Shown here: positions 26,148 through 36,193 of the stretch, in pieces
Numbering within the stretch: position 1 is the first letter of the stretch
Layout of the letters: each line of letters starts with the position of its first letter
NCBI GenBank assembly: GCA_028722305.1
Contig: JAQYHB010000039.1
Coordinates: 23,977 to 87,976, forward strand
DNA: 64,000 nucleotides
DNA from: Spirochaetales bacterium
Lineage (GTDB): Bacteria > Spirochaetota > Spirochaetia > Sphaerochaetales > Sphaerochaetaceae
Direction: 5' to 3'
Made by a program: the position numbers and the translations under genes
The notes under the pieces: model-generated
Database searches by the model: none
Told to the model about the DNA's origin: nothing
What the model saw: only the letters and a program-made list of their open reading frames with translations

Positions 26148-27332
26148 TCAATCAAGTCTATCTCGGATGAGCTTCCCGCCGACGAACAACCCCTTGAACT
26201 GCAGTTCCTTGTCCAGGATGGTCAGGTCAGCGCGGTAATCCGGAATCAGCATTCCTTGGTTCCTGAACCCGTAGATTCTCGCCGGGTTGGTGCTGGTCAT
26301 TTGTACCACGTCCTGCATGGACACTCCCCACGAGACCACGTTTTTCAGAGCTTTGAGCAGGGTGAGCGCGCTTCCAAGCAAAAGGTCGGGGTTCTTCGCG
26401 CTGACCCACGCTCCCTGCGGGCTCATCGTCGCCTCAATGCCGTTGGCTTCCAGTTTCCCGCTGGTCTGCTTGGTCGGTTTCAACGCGTCGGTGATCATCA
26501 CCACGTGGCTGACCGGTTTCTCCCTGAGCAGCAGTTTGACCAGTTCTGGGTGGACATGGACTCCGTCACAGATGATTTCACAGTCCATGTTCTGCTCGAT
26601 TAGAACGGCTCCGACGGCACCCGGGTTGCGGTGGTGCAACGGGCTCATGGCGTTGAACATATGGGTGGCGTGCAGGATGCCGCACTGGATACCCTCGACC
26701 ATGTTCTCGTAGGTGGCGTTGGTATGCCCTGCCAAGAGAACGATGTTCTCACGACGGGCAAGCAGGGCAAGTTCACGCATGCCTTTCAGCTCTGGGGCTA
26801 CCGTCATGCAAATGACATGTCCCTCGCCAGCCTTGACCAACCGCTCGAACAGCTCGCAGTTGACCGGCTGGACTCCCTCGGGATTCTGGGCGTTGATCTT
26901 TTCAGGAGAGATGAAGGGTCCTTCGAGATTGATGCCCATGATCCGGGCTCCCTTCTCCTTACCCATGGCTCCGATGATCGCTTTCTCGGCGCGGACCATG
27001 TCCTCGGGGAGGTTGGTATAGATGGTGGGCATGAATGATGAGACACCGTAGTCGGCGAGCCTCTCGCTCATGCCCAGGATAGAATCGACGCTGCAGTCCT
27101 CGGTGCCATAGCCACCGAAGCCGTGAATATGGGAATCGAAGAGCCCGGGGATGATGTAATCACCCTGCAGGTCAATGCGGATCGTGTTGGAAGGGAAACT
27201 TTTCTGTTCCAACCGGTTCATGTTGAAAATGTCGCTGATAAGTCCGTTCTCGTCGATGGCGAGCGCACAGTTCTCAAGCTGTGCGAAACCGGTGATGATG
27301 GTGCTGTTGGTAAGTACAATTGGAGTGTTCAT
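26148..27332 (-). CDS. nagA: N-acetylglucosamine-6-phosphate deacetylase
   Basis: This 394-residue amidohydrolase has the metal-binding DSHIHGFGG near residue 66, NLEGPF, LAGHTNATYENM, HATHMFNAMSPLHHRNPG, DGVHVHPELV and the catalytic aspartate in ITDALKP. It removes acetate from GlcNAc-6-phosphate to give GlcN-6-phosphate. No nagB is present in the window. GAGG elements precede the ATG, and pepD follows. The N-terminal MNTPIVLTNSTIITG is the usual small beta domain. Confidence 0.93.
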   Translation of the reverse strand: MNTPIVLTNSTIITGFAQLENCALAIDENGLISDIFNMNRLEQKSFPSNTIRIDLQGDYIIPGLFDSHIHGFGGYGTEDCSVDSILGMSERLADYGVSSFMPTIYTNLPEDMVRAEKAIIGAMGKEKGARIMGINLEGPFISPEKINAQNPEGVQPVNCELFERLVKAGEGHVICMTVAPELKGMRELALLARRENIVLLAGHTNATYENMVEGIQCGILHATHMFNAMSPLHHRNPGAVGAVLIEQNMDCEIICDGVHVHPELVKLLLREKPVSHVVMITDALKPTKQTSGKLEANGIEATMSPQGAWVSAKNPDLLLGSALTLLKALKNVVSWGVSMQDVVQMTSTNPARIYGFRNQGMLIPDYRADLTILDKELQFKGLFVGGKLIRDRLD

Positions 27333-27384
27333 GTTCGCGCCTCTCGCCTCCTACCGTACCACGAAAACCGCAAACATGAAAACC

Positions 27385-28917
27385 TCACCGTCCGCCGTCG
27401 GTCAGCTTCTTCAGCCATTTTCCACTTTTGAGACGGAAAAGACCGATGGTTGCCTCGCCCACCTCCTCCAGATGGACCAACGCGCAGACTTGCCAGAGAG
27501 GCAGGTGCAGGATGCATGCCCCTAGGAAGGCCATGGGTACGCCGACCAGCCAGACACAGCCGAGCTCGCAGCACATCGAGAACCTGGTGTCCCCTCCAGC
27601 CCGGAGCAGGCCGGTGAGCAGGGTGTAGTCGAAGGAACGCAACGGCATGATCAGGGCGGTGACCCAGAGACAGGAAAGAGCTGTCCGCGAGAGCTCTCCT
27701 TTCAGGTGGAATGCAATCACCAAAAGCGGGCTGGCGACAAAAAGCAGAAGCCCCATCACCGTCCCTATGGCGAGGGAGATGAGGGTAAAGCGCCTGCAAT
27801 ACCTGTGGGCCTCGCCGATTTCCCCAGCCCCGATTTTCTGGCCCATCATGATCAGGCATGTGTTGCTGACCGCAAGGATGGCGGTCAGGAAAAGGTTGGA
27901 AACCGATTCGTTGACGTTGATTGCGGCGATTGCTTCCACCCCTTCCTTGGCGAAAGCCACCTTGTACAGCGCCATGCCGATTGCCCAGAGGAGCTCGTTG
28001 CAGACCACCGGCAGGCAGATGGGGAGCACGAAGCGGATGAACGAGCGGGGGACGGCCAGGTCCCGGATTCCGATTGCGCAGGGACTCTTCAGACGGTGCA
28101 CGGCGACTACGATGATGACCGCCTCGATGAGACGGCTGGTTGTTGTGGCCAAGGCCGCTCCCGCTTCGCCCATGGCAGAAAATCCCAAGTGTCCAAAAAT
28201 CATGGCCCAGTTCAGGCAGATGTTGGCCACCATCGAGATGACGGAGGCCAGCAAGGGAATGAACGCCTTGCCGGTCGCACGTAACCCGACTCCGTAGATT
28301 TGGGAGAAAGCAAGGAAGAAGAAGCCGAAACCAAGCGCCTCGAGATAGCTTTTCCCGCTTGCGATGACCTCCTGGTCATTGGTGAAAAAGCGCATGACTG
28401 TGTCCGGAAACACAGTGGAAAGCATACAGAACACCAAGGCCCCGGCAAGGGCCGCTTCAAGGGCGAATGCGGTAATCCGCTTGATTCCCTTCCGGTTCCT
28501 CGCCCCGTAGAACTGGGCGAGGAAGATCGAGCATGCGGTGGAAATCCCGAAAAAGAGCAGATTCAGCAGGAAGTTGGTCTGCCCCGCCAAGCCGACCGCC
28601 GCGATTGCGGTGGGACCAAGACGTGAGATCATCAGGGTGTCGACGAAATTCAGACTGTTCTGCAATATCTGTTGGAGCAGGACGGGAATGGCAATCGAGA
28701 AGAACTTGCCAAGAAAGGCATTTTTCTTCTTCATTGCCCTCCGGTTCGGGAACTGGAGTACCGTCCCTGGCGGGGCAAGCAGGCTATCCTCGTCCCCCTT
28801 CGGGTCAGCCAATGCCTGGCTCATCAGGAATCTCGGAGACCGGCGCCGGGTTGTAATGACGACCACCATAAGAACCAACGGGAAAAGCAACACCATCGGG
28901 TGCGAGATGAAAAACAT
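27385..28917 (-). CDS. MATE-family efflux transporter with N-terminal membrane extension
   Basis: This 510-residue transporter is a paralogue of the gene at 29060-30406: both share IPVLLQQILQNSLNFVD and ending segments such as PLRSFDYTLLTGLLRAGGDT. The MATE core starts at about residue 62 and has twelve expected helices. Ahead of it lies a hydrophobic segment (residues 8-22, VLLFPLVLMVVVI), then TTRRRSPRF and a polar linker. The start at ATG 28917 is favoured by a strong AGGAGG five bases upstream; the internal ATG 28734 has its GGAGG only three bases away. MATE proteins export cationic drugs or metabolites using ion gradients. The substrate is unknown. Confidence 0.88.
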   Translation of the reverse strand: MFFISHPMVLLFPLVLMVVVITTRRRSPRFLMSQALADPKGDEDSLLAPPGTVLQFPNRRAMKKKNAFLGKFFSIAIPVLLQQILQNSLNFVDTLMISRLGPTAIAAVGLAGQTNFLLNLLFFGISTACSIFLAQFYGARNRKGIKRITAFALEAALAGALVFCMLSTVFPDTVMRFFTNDQEVIASGKSYLEALGFGFFFLAFSQIYGVGLRATGKAFIPLLASVISMVANICLNWAMIFGHLGFSAMGEAGAALATTTSRLIEAVIIVVAVHRLKSPCAIGIRDLAVPRSFIRFVLPICLPVVCNELLWAIGMALYKVAFAKEGVEAIAAINVNESVSNLFLTAILAVSNTCLIMMGQKIGAGEIGEAHRYCRRFTLISLAIGTVMGLLLFVASPLLVIAFHLKGELSRTALSCLWVTALIMPLRSFDYTLLTGLLRAGGDTRFSMCCELGCVWLVGVPMAFLGACILHLPLWQVCALVHLEEVGEATIGLFRLKSGKWLKKLTDGGR

Positions 28918-28950
28918 ACATACCTCCTCTAGAAATACAACAACACGAAC

Positions 28951-28971
28951 ACACGCGGTATATCCGCGTGT
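28951..28971 (-). repeat. 5' UTR hairpin of the first MATE gene
   Basis: ACACGCGG (28951-28958) and CCGCGTGT (28964-28971) form an eight-base-pair stem with a five-base loop, between the promoter and the ribosome-binding site. No T-run follows, so it is not a standard terminator. It may be a regulator site or an RNA control element. Confidence 0.6.
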
Positions 28972-28983
28972 ATGTTGAGACCC

Positions 28984-29035
28984 CAACTGAATATTGGATG
29001 CCAATATTGTAATTTATTACGATTTCAGTTGTCAA
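28984..29035 (-). promoter_or_regulatory. MATE promoter with operator-like palindrome
   Basis: On the minus strand, TTGACA (29030-29035) and TACAAT (29006-29011) are 18 bases apart. The -10 overlaps a perfect eight-base inverted repeat AATATTGG-ATG-CCAATATT (28990-29008). An outer pair, CAACTGA (28984-28990) and TCAGTTG (29025-29031), frames the region. This looks like a repressor-controlled promoter. Confidence 0.6.
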
Positions 29036-29059
29036 CCTGAGCCAAACGCTGAAAAATGT

Positions 29060-30406
29060 TCAGGATGTTGTAGAAAGGTTGTGCAACCACTTTCCGCTTC
29101 TGATGCGCGCCAGGCCGAAAATTGCCTTGGCTACTTCTTCCAGGTACACCATCAGGTAGACCTGCCACATGGGCAAATGGAGAACTGCGCTGCCAAGGAA
29201 GGCCATGGGTACGCCGACCAGCCAGACACAGCCGAGCTCGCAGAACATCGAGAACCTGGTGTCTCCTCCCGCCCGGAGAATCCCGGTGACCAGCGTGTAG
29301 TCAAACGACCGTAACGGCAGGATCAGGGCTGTAACCCACATGCATCGCAAGGCAATGCGGGAGATTTCTCCCTCCAGCCGGAATGCCCGCGCCATCAAAG
29401 GGCTCATCACGAAGAAGAGCAGCCCCATAAGGGCGCCTATGCCGAAGGAAAGGCCTACGAAGCGGCGGCAGTAGCGGTGCACCTCGTCCAGCATTCCCTC
29501 GCCAATCTTCTGCCCGATCATCACCAGCGTCGTGCTGCTGACGGCGAAGATTGCCGTGGTGAAAAGGTTCGAGACGGATTCATTGACGTTGACCGCCGCG
29601 ATGGCGGCCACGCCTTGGCGTGCGTAGGCCACTTTGTACAACGCCATGCCAAGGGCCCAGAAGAACTCGTTGCAGACCACCGGCAGGCAGGTAGGGAGGA
29701 CGGAACGGATGAACGAAACAGGGACTGCCAGGTCACGAAGCCCGATCTTGCAGGGGCTTTTCAGGCGATGGACGGCGACCACGACAATGACCGCCTCGAC
29801 CAGACGGCTCAGCGAGGTGGCTAGAGCGGCTCTCCCCTCGCGCATGGCCGGACATCCCAGGTGTCCAAAGATCATGACCCAGTCCAAGAAGATATTGGTC
29901 ACCATGGAGACAATCGAGGCGGCCATCGGAATCACCGCCCTGTCGGTTGCCCGGAGACCCACTCCGTAAATCTGGGTGAAAGCGAGGAAGAAGAAGCCAA
30001 AGCCCAGCGTGCGCATGTATTCCACGCCACTTTGGATTACCGCTTCGTCCTTGGTGAAGATGCCCATGACCCGCTCCGGGGCGAATGTGGCGGATAGGAA
30101 AAAGATAGTTGCTCCGACAAAGGCGACGTTGAAGGCAAACGCGGTAATCTTTCTGATTCCCTCCTGGTTCCCCGCCCCATAGAACTGGGCGAGGAAGATC
30201 GAGCAGGCGGTGGAGACGCCGAAGAAAAGCAGGATGATCAGGAAGTTGACCTGTCCCGCCAACCCGACCGCCGCGATTGCCGTCTCCCCCAGCTGGGCGA
30301 CCATCAGCGAGTCGACGAAGTTCAGGCTGTTCTGCAGGATTTGCTGGAGCAGGACCGGAATGGCAATGGACAGAAACTTACGGAGAAACGAGTCATGCTT
30401 GGTCAT
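29060..30406 (-). CDS. MATE-family efflux transporter
   Basis: This 448-residue protein of normal MATE length opens directly with MTKHDSFLRKFLSIAIPVLL and is highly similar along its length to the neighbouring MATE gene, a tandem duplication. AAGGAG lies five bases before the ATG. The ATG overlaps the stop of the YgiQ-type gene (ATGA), so it is cotranscribed with that gene, while the sister copy has its own promoter. Export of cationic compounds or metabolites is the family role; no substrate can be read from the sequence. Confidence 0.9.
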   Translation of the reverse strand: MTKHDSFLRKFLSIAIPVLLQQILQNSLNFVDSLMVAQLGETAIAAVGLAGQVNFLIILLFFGVSTACSIFLAQFYGAGNQEGIRKITAFAFNVAFVGATIFFLSATFAPERVMGIFTKDEAVIQSGVEYMRTLGFGFFFLAFTQIYGVGLRATDRAVIPMAASIVSMVTNIFLDWVMIFGHLGCPAMREGRAALATSLSRLVEAVIVVVAVHRLKSPCKIGLRDLAVPVSFIRSVLPTCLPVVCNEFFWALGMALYKVAYARQGVAAIAAVNVNESVSNLFTTAIFAVSSTTLVMIGQKIGEGMLDEVHRYCRRFVGLSFGIGALMGLLFFVMSPLMARAFRLEGEISRIALRCMWVTALILPLRSFDYTLVTGILRAGGDTRFSMFCELGCVWLVGVPMAFLGSAVLHLPMWQVYLMVYLEEVAKAIFGLARIRSGKWLHNLSTTS

Positions 30407-32283
30407 GGTTTCTCCTTGTTTTGTCTGTAATGATGGCTTGGTTCAAGCAAAATCCTTGCGATTTTCATCATTCCTGTCTCTTTGAGAGCATCAATTACCA
30501 GTTTCCGGTTCTGCGGTTTGTCGTACTGGAGGAGTGCCCTCTGCATGGATCGTTCCCTGCCCTTGGGGACATAGATCGGGCGGAAGTCCATACCCGGTCT
30601 CGGATCGAGGCCTGTGTAGTACATGGTGGTGCTGACCGTGCCTGGAGTCGGGTAGAACTCCTGTACCTGGTCGGGGACAAAGTGGTGGTCATGCATGTAC
30701 AGGGCGAGGGTGATCGCTTCCTTCAGCGTGCTTCCTGGGTGGGCGGCGATGAAATAGGGAATCAGGTACTGTCGCTTGCCTTGGCGGCGGTTCTCCTTGG
30801 CGTATGCATCACAGAACTGCTCGTACAGCTCTACCCTCGGCTTGCCCATGGCGTCGAGAACTTCGGGGCTGATGTGCTCCGGAGCAATCTTCAGCTGACC
30901 GGAGATGTTGCTGGCCACGATATGGGAAAGGAACTTCTTGCGGATCTCCTCGTCGCAGACTGCCATCAGCTGGTCGAAGCGGATGCCGCTGCGGATGAAC
31001 ACCTTCTTCACCCCAGGAATCTTCTCGATTGCCTCGAGGATGCCGAGATAACGCTTGTGCCAGTCCCGCAGGTTGGGACACGGCTTTGGCCAGAGGCATT
31101 CCTTCGCGGGACAAGGACCGAATTTCTCCTGCTTCGCGCAGGCGACTCCCTGAAAGTTGGCGGTTGGTCCTCCAACGTCGTGGATGTACCCCTTGAAGCC
31201 GGGTAGCTGGACCATGCGCTTCGCCTCACGGACTAGGCTTTCCTGGCTGCGGGTCTGGATGATGCGTCCCTGATGGCTGCTGATCGCGCAGAAGGAACAG
31301 GCCCCATAACAGCCGCGGTTGCTGGTCAGGGAGAACTGTACCTCGGTCAGAGCAGGAATGCCGCCAAATTTGTCATAATCCGGATGGGAGGCAAAGGTGA
31401 AAGGGAGTTCGTAGAGGTGGTCGAATTGCTCTTGGGAAAGGGGCAGCTGGGGAGGGTTCTGGATGACGGTCCGATCCAGGTGGTCCTGTAGCAGACATTC
31501 CGGTTTCATCGCGTTCTCGTGCAACATCTTGAGCTGGAACGCTTCGGCGTAGAGCCTCTTCCCCCGTTCGGTCGGAATGTTGGATTTCTTGTCCCGCTCG
31601 GAGACTTCCTCGTAGGAGGGAAGCCGGACGAATGGGAAGCGACAGGCTGTTTCCGCCTCGTCCTTCCTGACGGCAAGGACCGTCCCCCTGATGTCCCGCA
31701 TCTCCTTGATGGACTCCCCTTTGGCAAGGCGGGTGGCGATCTCCACGACGGTGATTTCTCCCATGCCGTAGCTGATCATGTCGGCCTTGGCGTCAATCAG
31801 GATGCTTTTTCTGACCAAGTCAGACCAGAAGTCATAATGGGCGAGACGTCGGAGCGAGGCCTCGATTCCCCCGACGATGATCGGGCAATCCTTTCCATAG
31901 GCGTGGCGCGCCAATGAGGTGTAGACGATTGTCGGCCGGTCGGGGCGACGCCCGCTCTTGCCACCCGGGCTATATTCGTCCTCGCTACGGATTTTCCCGT
32001 TGGCCGTGTAGTGGAGTACCATGCTGTCGATATTGCCGCCACTGATCATGGCGCAGAGACGGGGCTTGCCCATCTTCAGGAAATCCCGGTCGCTCTTCCA
32101 GTCGGGCTGGGCGATCAGGCCGACACGAAACCCTGCGTCCTCCAGCACGCGGCCAATCAGGGCGTTGGCGAAGGAGGGGTGGTCGACATAGGCATCAGCG
32201 CTGATGAGGGCGATGTCAATCGAATCCCATCCTCGGGAGTCCAAATCGGACTGACATACGGGTAGAAACAAGCGACGGTCCAT
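30403..32283 (-). CDS. YgiQ-family radical SAM protein
   Basis: This protein of about 626 residues starts at ATG 32283 (MDRRLFLPVCQSDLDSRGW); the longer open frame upstream is AT-rich and unlike the family. It has the YgiQ N-terminal half (DIALISADAYVDHPSF, GGIEASLRRLAHYDFWSD), the radical SAM motif GCYGACSFC (CxxxCxxC), and further conserved cysteines in CPAKECLWPKPCPNL. The function of YgiQ enzymes is not established. It overlaps the second MATE gene by four bases, so the two are coupled. The upstream region to 32519 is divergent with the GH63-like gene. Confidence 0.85.
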   Translation of the reverse strand: MDRRLFLPVCQSDLDSRGWDSIDIALISADAYVDHPSFANALIGRVLEDAGFRVGLIAQPDWKSDRDFLKMGKPRLCAMISGGNIDSMVLHYTANGKIRSEDEYSPGGKSGRRPDRPTIVYTSLARHAYGKDCPIIVGGIEASLRRLAHYDFWSDLVRKSILIDAKADMISYGMGEITVVEIATRLAKGESIKEMRDIRGTVLAVRKDEAETACRFPFVRLPSYEEVSERDKKSNIPTERGKRLYAEAFQLKMLHENAMKPECLLQDHLDRTVIQNPPQLPLSQEQFDHLYELPFTFASHPDYDKFGGIPALTEVQFSLTSNRGCYGACSFCAISSHQGRIIQTRSQESLVREAKRMVQLPGFKGYIHDVGGPTANFQGVACAKQEKFGPCPAKECLWPKPCPNLRDWHKRYLGILEAIEKIPGVKKVFIRSGIRFDQLMAVCDEEIRKKFLSHIVASNISGQLKIAPEHISPEVLDAMGKPRVELYEQFCDAYAKENRRQGKRQYLIPYFIAAHPGSTLKEAITLALYMHDHHFVPDQVQEFYPTPGTVSTTMYYTGLDPRPGMDFRPIYVPKGRERSMQRALLQYDKPQNRKLVIDALKETGMMKIARILLEPSHHYRQNKEKP

Positions 32284-32519
32284 ATTCTCGTCATGATACT
32301 CGACAACAGCTATAGTTGGCAATGGTGAGGCGTTGGGATTTCTCTCAATTCTTGAGAAAATAATTACTTTATATAAAATGAAATAAAAAATTTTAATTGT
32401 GGTTTTCGTAAAGTGTGTTATCATGGGTCCGCAAATTGACTTTGGACTGGTGCGGGTGTATTTTAGAAAATGTGCTAAGTATCGGCCGATGAGATTTCGC
32501 TCGTCACAAGGAGCTTGCT

Positions 32520-33944
32520 TTGATTAAGGATTTGGTGCCGTTTGTCCATTTTTATGACCAGGATTTTGTCGACATGTACGATCGTTCCTGGGTCTGGATT
32601 GATGAACTCTGGAAATCGGGAACGAAGGAGAATGGGTTCGAGGGGGAATATCTTTCCTATCCGGGCCAGACTACCTTCAACCAATTCGCGAGTTGCTTCA
32701 GCACGCTTTTCCTTGTGTACAGCAACCAGAACAATTCCCCGTTCCCTTCTTTGGACTACTTCTACAAGAAGCAGGAGGATAACGGCGCGATCAGGGGTGA
32801 GTACTCCGTAGAGAACGGCAAGCCGGTGCTGGTAGCCGACAATCCCGAGGGTGTCTTCCCACCTCTTTTCTCCTACATGGAATTCCAGTTCTATCACAAG
32901 GTGGGGAACAAGAAGCGCCTGAAGGAGATCATGCCGGTCTTAGAAAAGCATTACGCCTGGCTCGTCCAGAAGTTCCAGAAGCCGAACGGCCTGTTCAGCG
33001 TTCCTGTCTCCGCCTGCCAGACGGGCAACATCAAGCGCGAAGGGGCGGTCTATCCGGTGGACTTCAATGCTATCGTCGCTCTGCATGTCCTCTACCTGTC
33101 CGCCATCGGAGATATCCTGAACGACAAGGAGATCTCCTTCAAGTACAAACGCATCTACTTTGGCTTAAAGACCCGCATCAACAGCATGATGTGGGACCCG
33201 GAGAGCAAGTTCTACTATGACCTTGACGCCAACGAGAAGCGCTTGGATGTCAAGCATATCGGTGCCTTCTGGGTATTGCTTGCCGAGGTACCCAACGAGG
33301 AGCGGGCTGACAACCTGATCGCCACGCTGAAGGATCCGAATGAGTTCGGGACCGAGAACCCGTTCCCCGGCGTGCCCGTTTCTTCCCCCGATTTCCGTGA
33401 GGATGGCGATGGACTGAACGGCGGCGTCTCCACGATCTTCACCTACATGGTGGTCAAAGGGCTGGAGAAGTACCACGAGTTCGTCTTCGCGCGCGAATGC
33501 GCGATCCGACATATGTACTTCCTGCTCGACACCCTGCATCCCGACGCGGAGACAATGGGTGACGTCTGGGAGGTCTACCTGCCCAACAAGGAAGGGTATT
33601 CGACCAGCAAGGATTTTCCCGGTTTCCCGAAGCGCCGCTTCATGCCTTCTACCGGCTTGGTGTCGATCACCATGATGATCGAGGACATCATCGGTCTGGA
33701 TATTTCTCTGCCCCGCAAGACGGTCAATTGGGTGATGCCGAGCCTTGAGGCGATGGGAATCGAGCGCCTTTCCCTGAAGCGGAACATGATCACGATTCTC
33801 TCCAACAAGACCGACCGTGGCTGGGAGATTCGCTTGGAGAGCGAGAAACTCTACTATTTCACCATCGAGATCCTTGACGAGCAGAAGAAAAAGACCCTCC
33901 CCATTCCGTCGGGCAAGTGCTCCATGCTGATTGACAAACTGTGA
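32520..33944 (+). CDS. GH63/MGH1-like (alpha/alpha)6 glycosidase-type protein
   Basis: This 474-residue protein looks like an (alpha/alpha)6-barrel glycosidase of the GH63/GH37/MGH1-like group. It has DRSWVWIDELW near the start, LSYPGQTTFNQFASCFST, aromatic pairs through the middle, and DGDGLNGGVSTIFTYMVVKGLE and GDVWEVYLPNKEG in the last third, with a short beta-rich tail. The substrate is uncertain; trehalase-like, glucosidase or mannosylglycerate hydrolase activities occur in this group. The start is TTG 32520 with AAGGAG seven bases upstream; no earlier ATG is in frame. There is no signal peptide, so it is probably cytoplasmic. Confidence 0.6.
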   Translation: MIKDLVPFVHFYDQDFVDMYDRSWVWIDELWKSGTKENGFEGEYLSYPGQTTFNQFASCFSTLFLVYSNQNNSPFPSLDYFYKKQEDNGAIRGEYSVENGKPVLVADNPEGVFPPLFSYMEFQFYHKVGNKKRLKEIMPVLEKHYAWLVQKFQKPNGLFSVPVSACQTGNIKREGAVYPVDFNAIVALHVLYLSAIGDILNDKEISFKYKRIYFGLKTRINSMMWDPESKFYYDLDANEKRLDVKHIGAFWVLLAEVPNEERADNLIATLKDPNEFGTENPFPGVPVSSPDFREDGDGLNGGVSTIFTYMVVKGLEKYHEFVFARECAIRHMYFLLDTLHPDAETMGDVWEVYLPNKEGYSTSKDFPGFPKRRFMPSTGLVSITMMIEDIIGLDISLPRKTVNWVMPSLEAMGIERLSLKRNMITILSNKTDRGWEIRLESEKLYYFTIEILDEQKKKTLPIPSGKCSMLIDKL

Positions 33945-34071
33945 GGTTGCCCGGATGAGATGGCTTAGCCCTTTTTCCAGCTGGATTACAAGGGCTTTTC
34001 CCTGGTTGGCTTTCCGCATTGCTTCCCATTGTGCGACCTGACCGCGGTTCGCTATACAGGAGATGATATCT

Positions 34072-36108
34072 ATGGATACCACGCCATCCGGATGCTACAT
34101 GATCGACGAGCACTACACGGTTATCAGCGTGAACCGTGTAGCAAGAGAGATGTATCCCCAGCTGAGAGAGGGAGACAAATGCTACCGTTGCCTTGGTGGA
34201 GTTGATGCTCCTTGCGAGCGGTGTCCGGTTCATGGCGGTCTCCATGGCGCGCGCACATACTATGACCCTGTCAGAGGAATTGCGGAGATTGTCGATGCCG
34301 TGGAAGTTCCTCTTGAAGGCCACGGACTGTGCCATATCCTGGTGTTTCAAACTGCCGGGGAGCAAGCGGAACTCGCGTCGACGCTTCCCGTGTCGTCGGA
34401 CGGCTTGAAGGAGCTGGCCTTTATCAAGGCCCTGACAGCCGATTACCGTCATGTGGTTTCTGTCGACATGAAAACCCGCAAGGGATATGTATACCGGAAA
34501 GATGGCGTGCAGATTGAATCCTTGGAAGTGTTCCAGCATCCAATAGACTACGAGAAAGTCGTCCGGCAATGCATCGAGCGGCATGTCTATGCCGACGACC
34601 AGGATATGCTCTTGAAGGGATGCGACCTGAATTTTCTCGCAGGATATCTCCGGACAAATGAGTCGCTCCTTCTCCATTACCGTGTCAGGGAAGGACGGGA
34701 GACGCACTATAATTATGTCAAGTTCGTGCGGATTGGCGAAGCGGAGACATTCGGGCATGTGCTTGTCGGAATCGCATGCGAGGATGGAAGCGTGCTGGTT
34801 GCCAAGAAAACCGAGGAGCTGGAAAGGAACCTTTCCCTTGTAGAGGTGGATTCCCTTACCGGCCTGTACACGAAAGAGGCGTTTCTCCTCTACAGTGAGA
34901 AACTCCGTCAGGAGCATCCGGACAAGGACTTCGATTTCTGCGTGCTGCAGGTGGGTGATCTGAAGGCATTGAACCGCCGATACGGAAAAGGGAAGGTCGA
35001 CCGGTTGCTGCGTTTGGTCGGTCGGACACTTACGGAATACAAGGATGCCATGACCTGTCTCATGTATATGGGCTCCGGCATGTTCGCATGCTATCACGGT
35101 ACGATGGAAGGAACCTTGTGCAAGAGCAAATGCGAGGCTTTTTCCCAGCAAGTCAGGCAGAAGAGCTCGATGAAGGATGTGTCGTTGAAGTGGTCGGTGT
35201 ATGTCGCCCCACGCCATGACCTGCATGCGGAAGAGATCCTGGAAAAAACCCAGTATGCCTTGTCCACCATCCGTACCGACACCAACGAGAATTATGTGGA
35301 ATTCGACCAGTCCATGGTGGACCGCATGGAATGGGAGAAATCGATTGAAGCCAACTTCGAACAGGCGCTTGCAGACCACGAGATTTCCGTCTGGTATCAG
35401 CCGAAATACCTGGTCGGCACCGGAAAGATCGTGGGAGCCGAGGCCTTGGCCAGGTGGATCCGTCCGGATGGCAGCAGCATCTCTCCAGCGCAGTTCATTC
35501 CGATTCTCGAACGGAGCGGGAACATCCGGCAACTGGACGAGCATGTCTTCCGGACAGTCTGCCGGATGGAGAGGCGGCTGATGGAAAGGGGATATCGCTT
35601 TTTGCCTGTTTCGGTGAACTTGTCCCGCGCAAGCGCGTATGACGGGGATACCGCGAGCCGGTACAAGGCAATCGCCTCGGAATACGCGGTCCCCTTTGGC
35701 AATCTTCCTATCGAGATTACCGAAAGCGCGGCGGTCAACGGCAAGGAGATCAATATTCTTGCCGGAACCCTGACCGAAAAGGGCTTTCCTTTGCATATGG
35801 ACGACTTCGGTACAGGGTTCTCCTCGTTGGCGTCCCTGGAGACCATTCCCTTCGAAAGCATCAAACTGGACAAGTCCCTGATTGATTTCATAGGCAGGAA
35901 AGCAAGCGAGAGCCTGTTGACGCATATCATTTCCTACGCCAAGGAAACCGGGAAGGTTGTGGTCGCCGAGGGAGTGGAGACGGCGGACCAGTACGAGTTC
36001 CTGAAACGAGCCGGTTGCGACATGGTGCAGGGCTTCCTCTTCAGCAAGCCTCTGGATGAGGAAGCGTTCTGGCGTCTGCTGGAAACAAAGCCAGACAAAA
36101 TGCCATGA
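34072..36108 (+). CDS. PAS-degenerate GGDEF-EAL signalling protein
   Basis: This 678-residue cytoplasmic protein has a PAS-like domain (1-95) with four cysteines (Cys37, Cys40, Cys48, Cys51), a second sensory segment (110-235), a GGDEF domain (about 255-405) whose signature is degraded to GSGMF (334-338), and an EAL domain (425-670) with the catalytic set intact: EALARW (457), DDFGTGFSS (577), KLDKS (598) and AEGVET (633). It should hydrolyse cyclic-di-GMP rather than make it. The cysteine group suggests metal, haem or redox sensing, which is inference. ATG 34072 is preferred because GGAG lies nine bases before it, while ATG 34063 abuts it. Confidence 0.88.
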   Translation: MDTTPSGCYMIDEHYTVISVNRVAREMYPQLREGDKCYRCLGGVDAPCERCPVHGGLHGARTYYDPVRGIAEIVDAVEVPLEGHGLCHILVFQTAGEQAELASTLPVSSDGLKELAFIKALTADYRHVVSVDMKTRKGYVYRKDGVQIESLEVFQHPIDYEKVVRQCIERHVYADDQDMLLKGCDLNFLAGYLRTNESLLLHYRVREGRETHYNYVKFVRIGEAETFGHVLVGIACEDGSVLVAKKTEELERNLSLVEVDSLTGLYTKEAFLLYSEKLRQEHPDKDFDFCVLQVGDLKALNRRYGKGKVDRLLRLVGRTLTEYKDAMTCLMYMGSGMFACYHGTMEGTLCKSKCEAFSQQVRQKSSMKDVSLKWSVYVAPRHDLHAEEILEKTQYALSTIRTDTNENYVEFDQSMVDRMEWEKSIEANFEQALADHEISVWYQPKYLVGTGKIVGAEALARWIRPDGSSISPAQFIPILERSGNIRQLDEHVFRTVCRMERRLMERGYRFLPVSVNLSRASAYDGDTASRYKAIASEYAVPFGNLPIEITESAAVNGKEINILAGTLTEKGFPLHMDDFGTGFSSLASLETIPFESIKLDKSLIDFIGRKASESLLTHIISYAKETGKVVVAEGVETADQYEFLKRAGCDMVQGFLFSKPLDEEAFWRLLETKPDKMP

Positions 36109-36193
36109 AAATTGAAACGTGATTCCGAATTCATTGCATCATTGCGGAATGAATGGTACACTGAACGTACATTTCGTTAAGGAGTCTGTCAGA

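Noticed and set aside
33859..35925. 688-residue minus-strand open frame
   Set aside because: It lies antisense to the clear PAS-GGDEF-EAL gene and the end of the GH63-like gene; GC-rich shadow without motifs.
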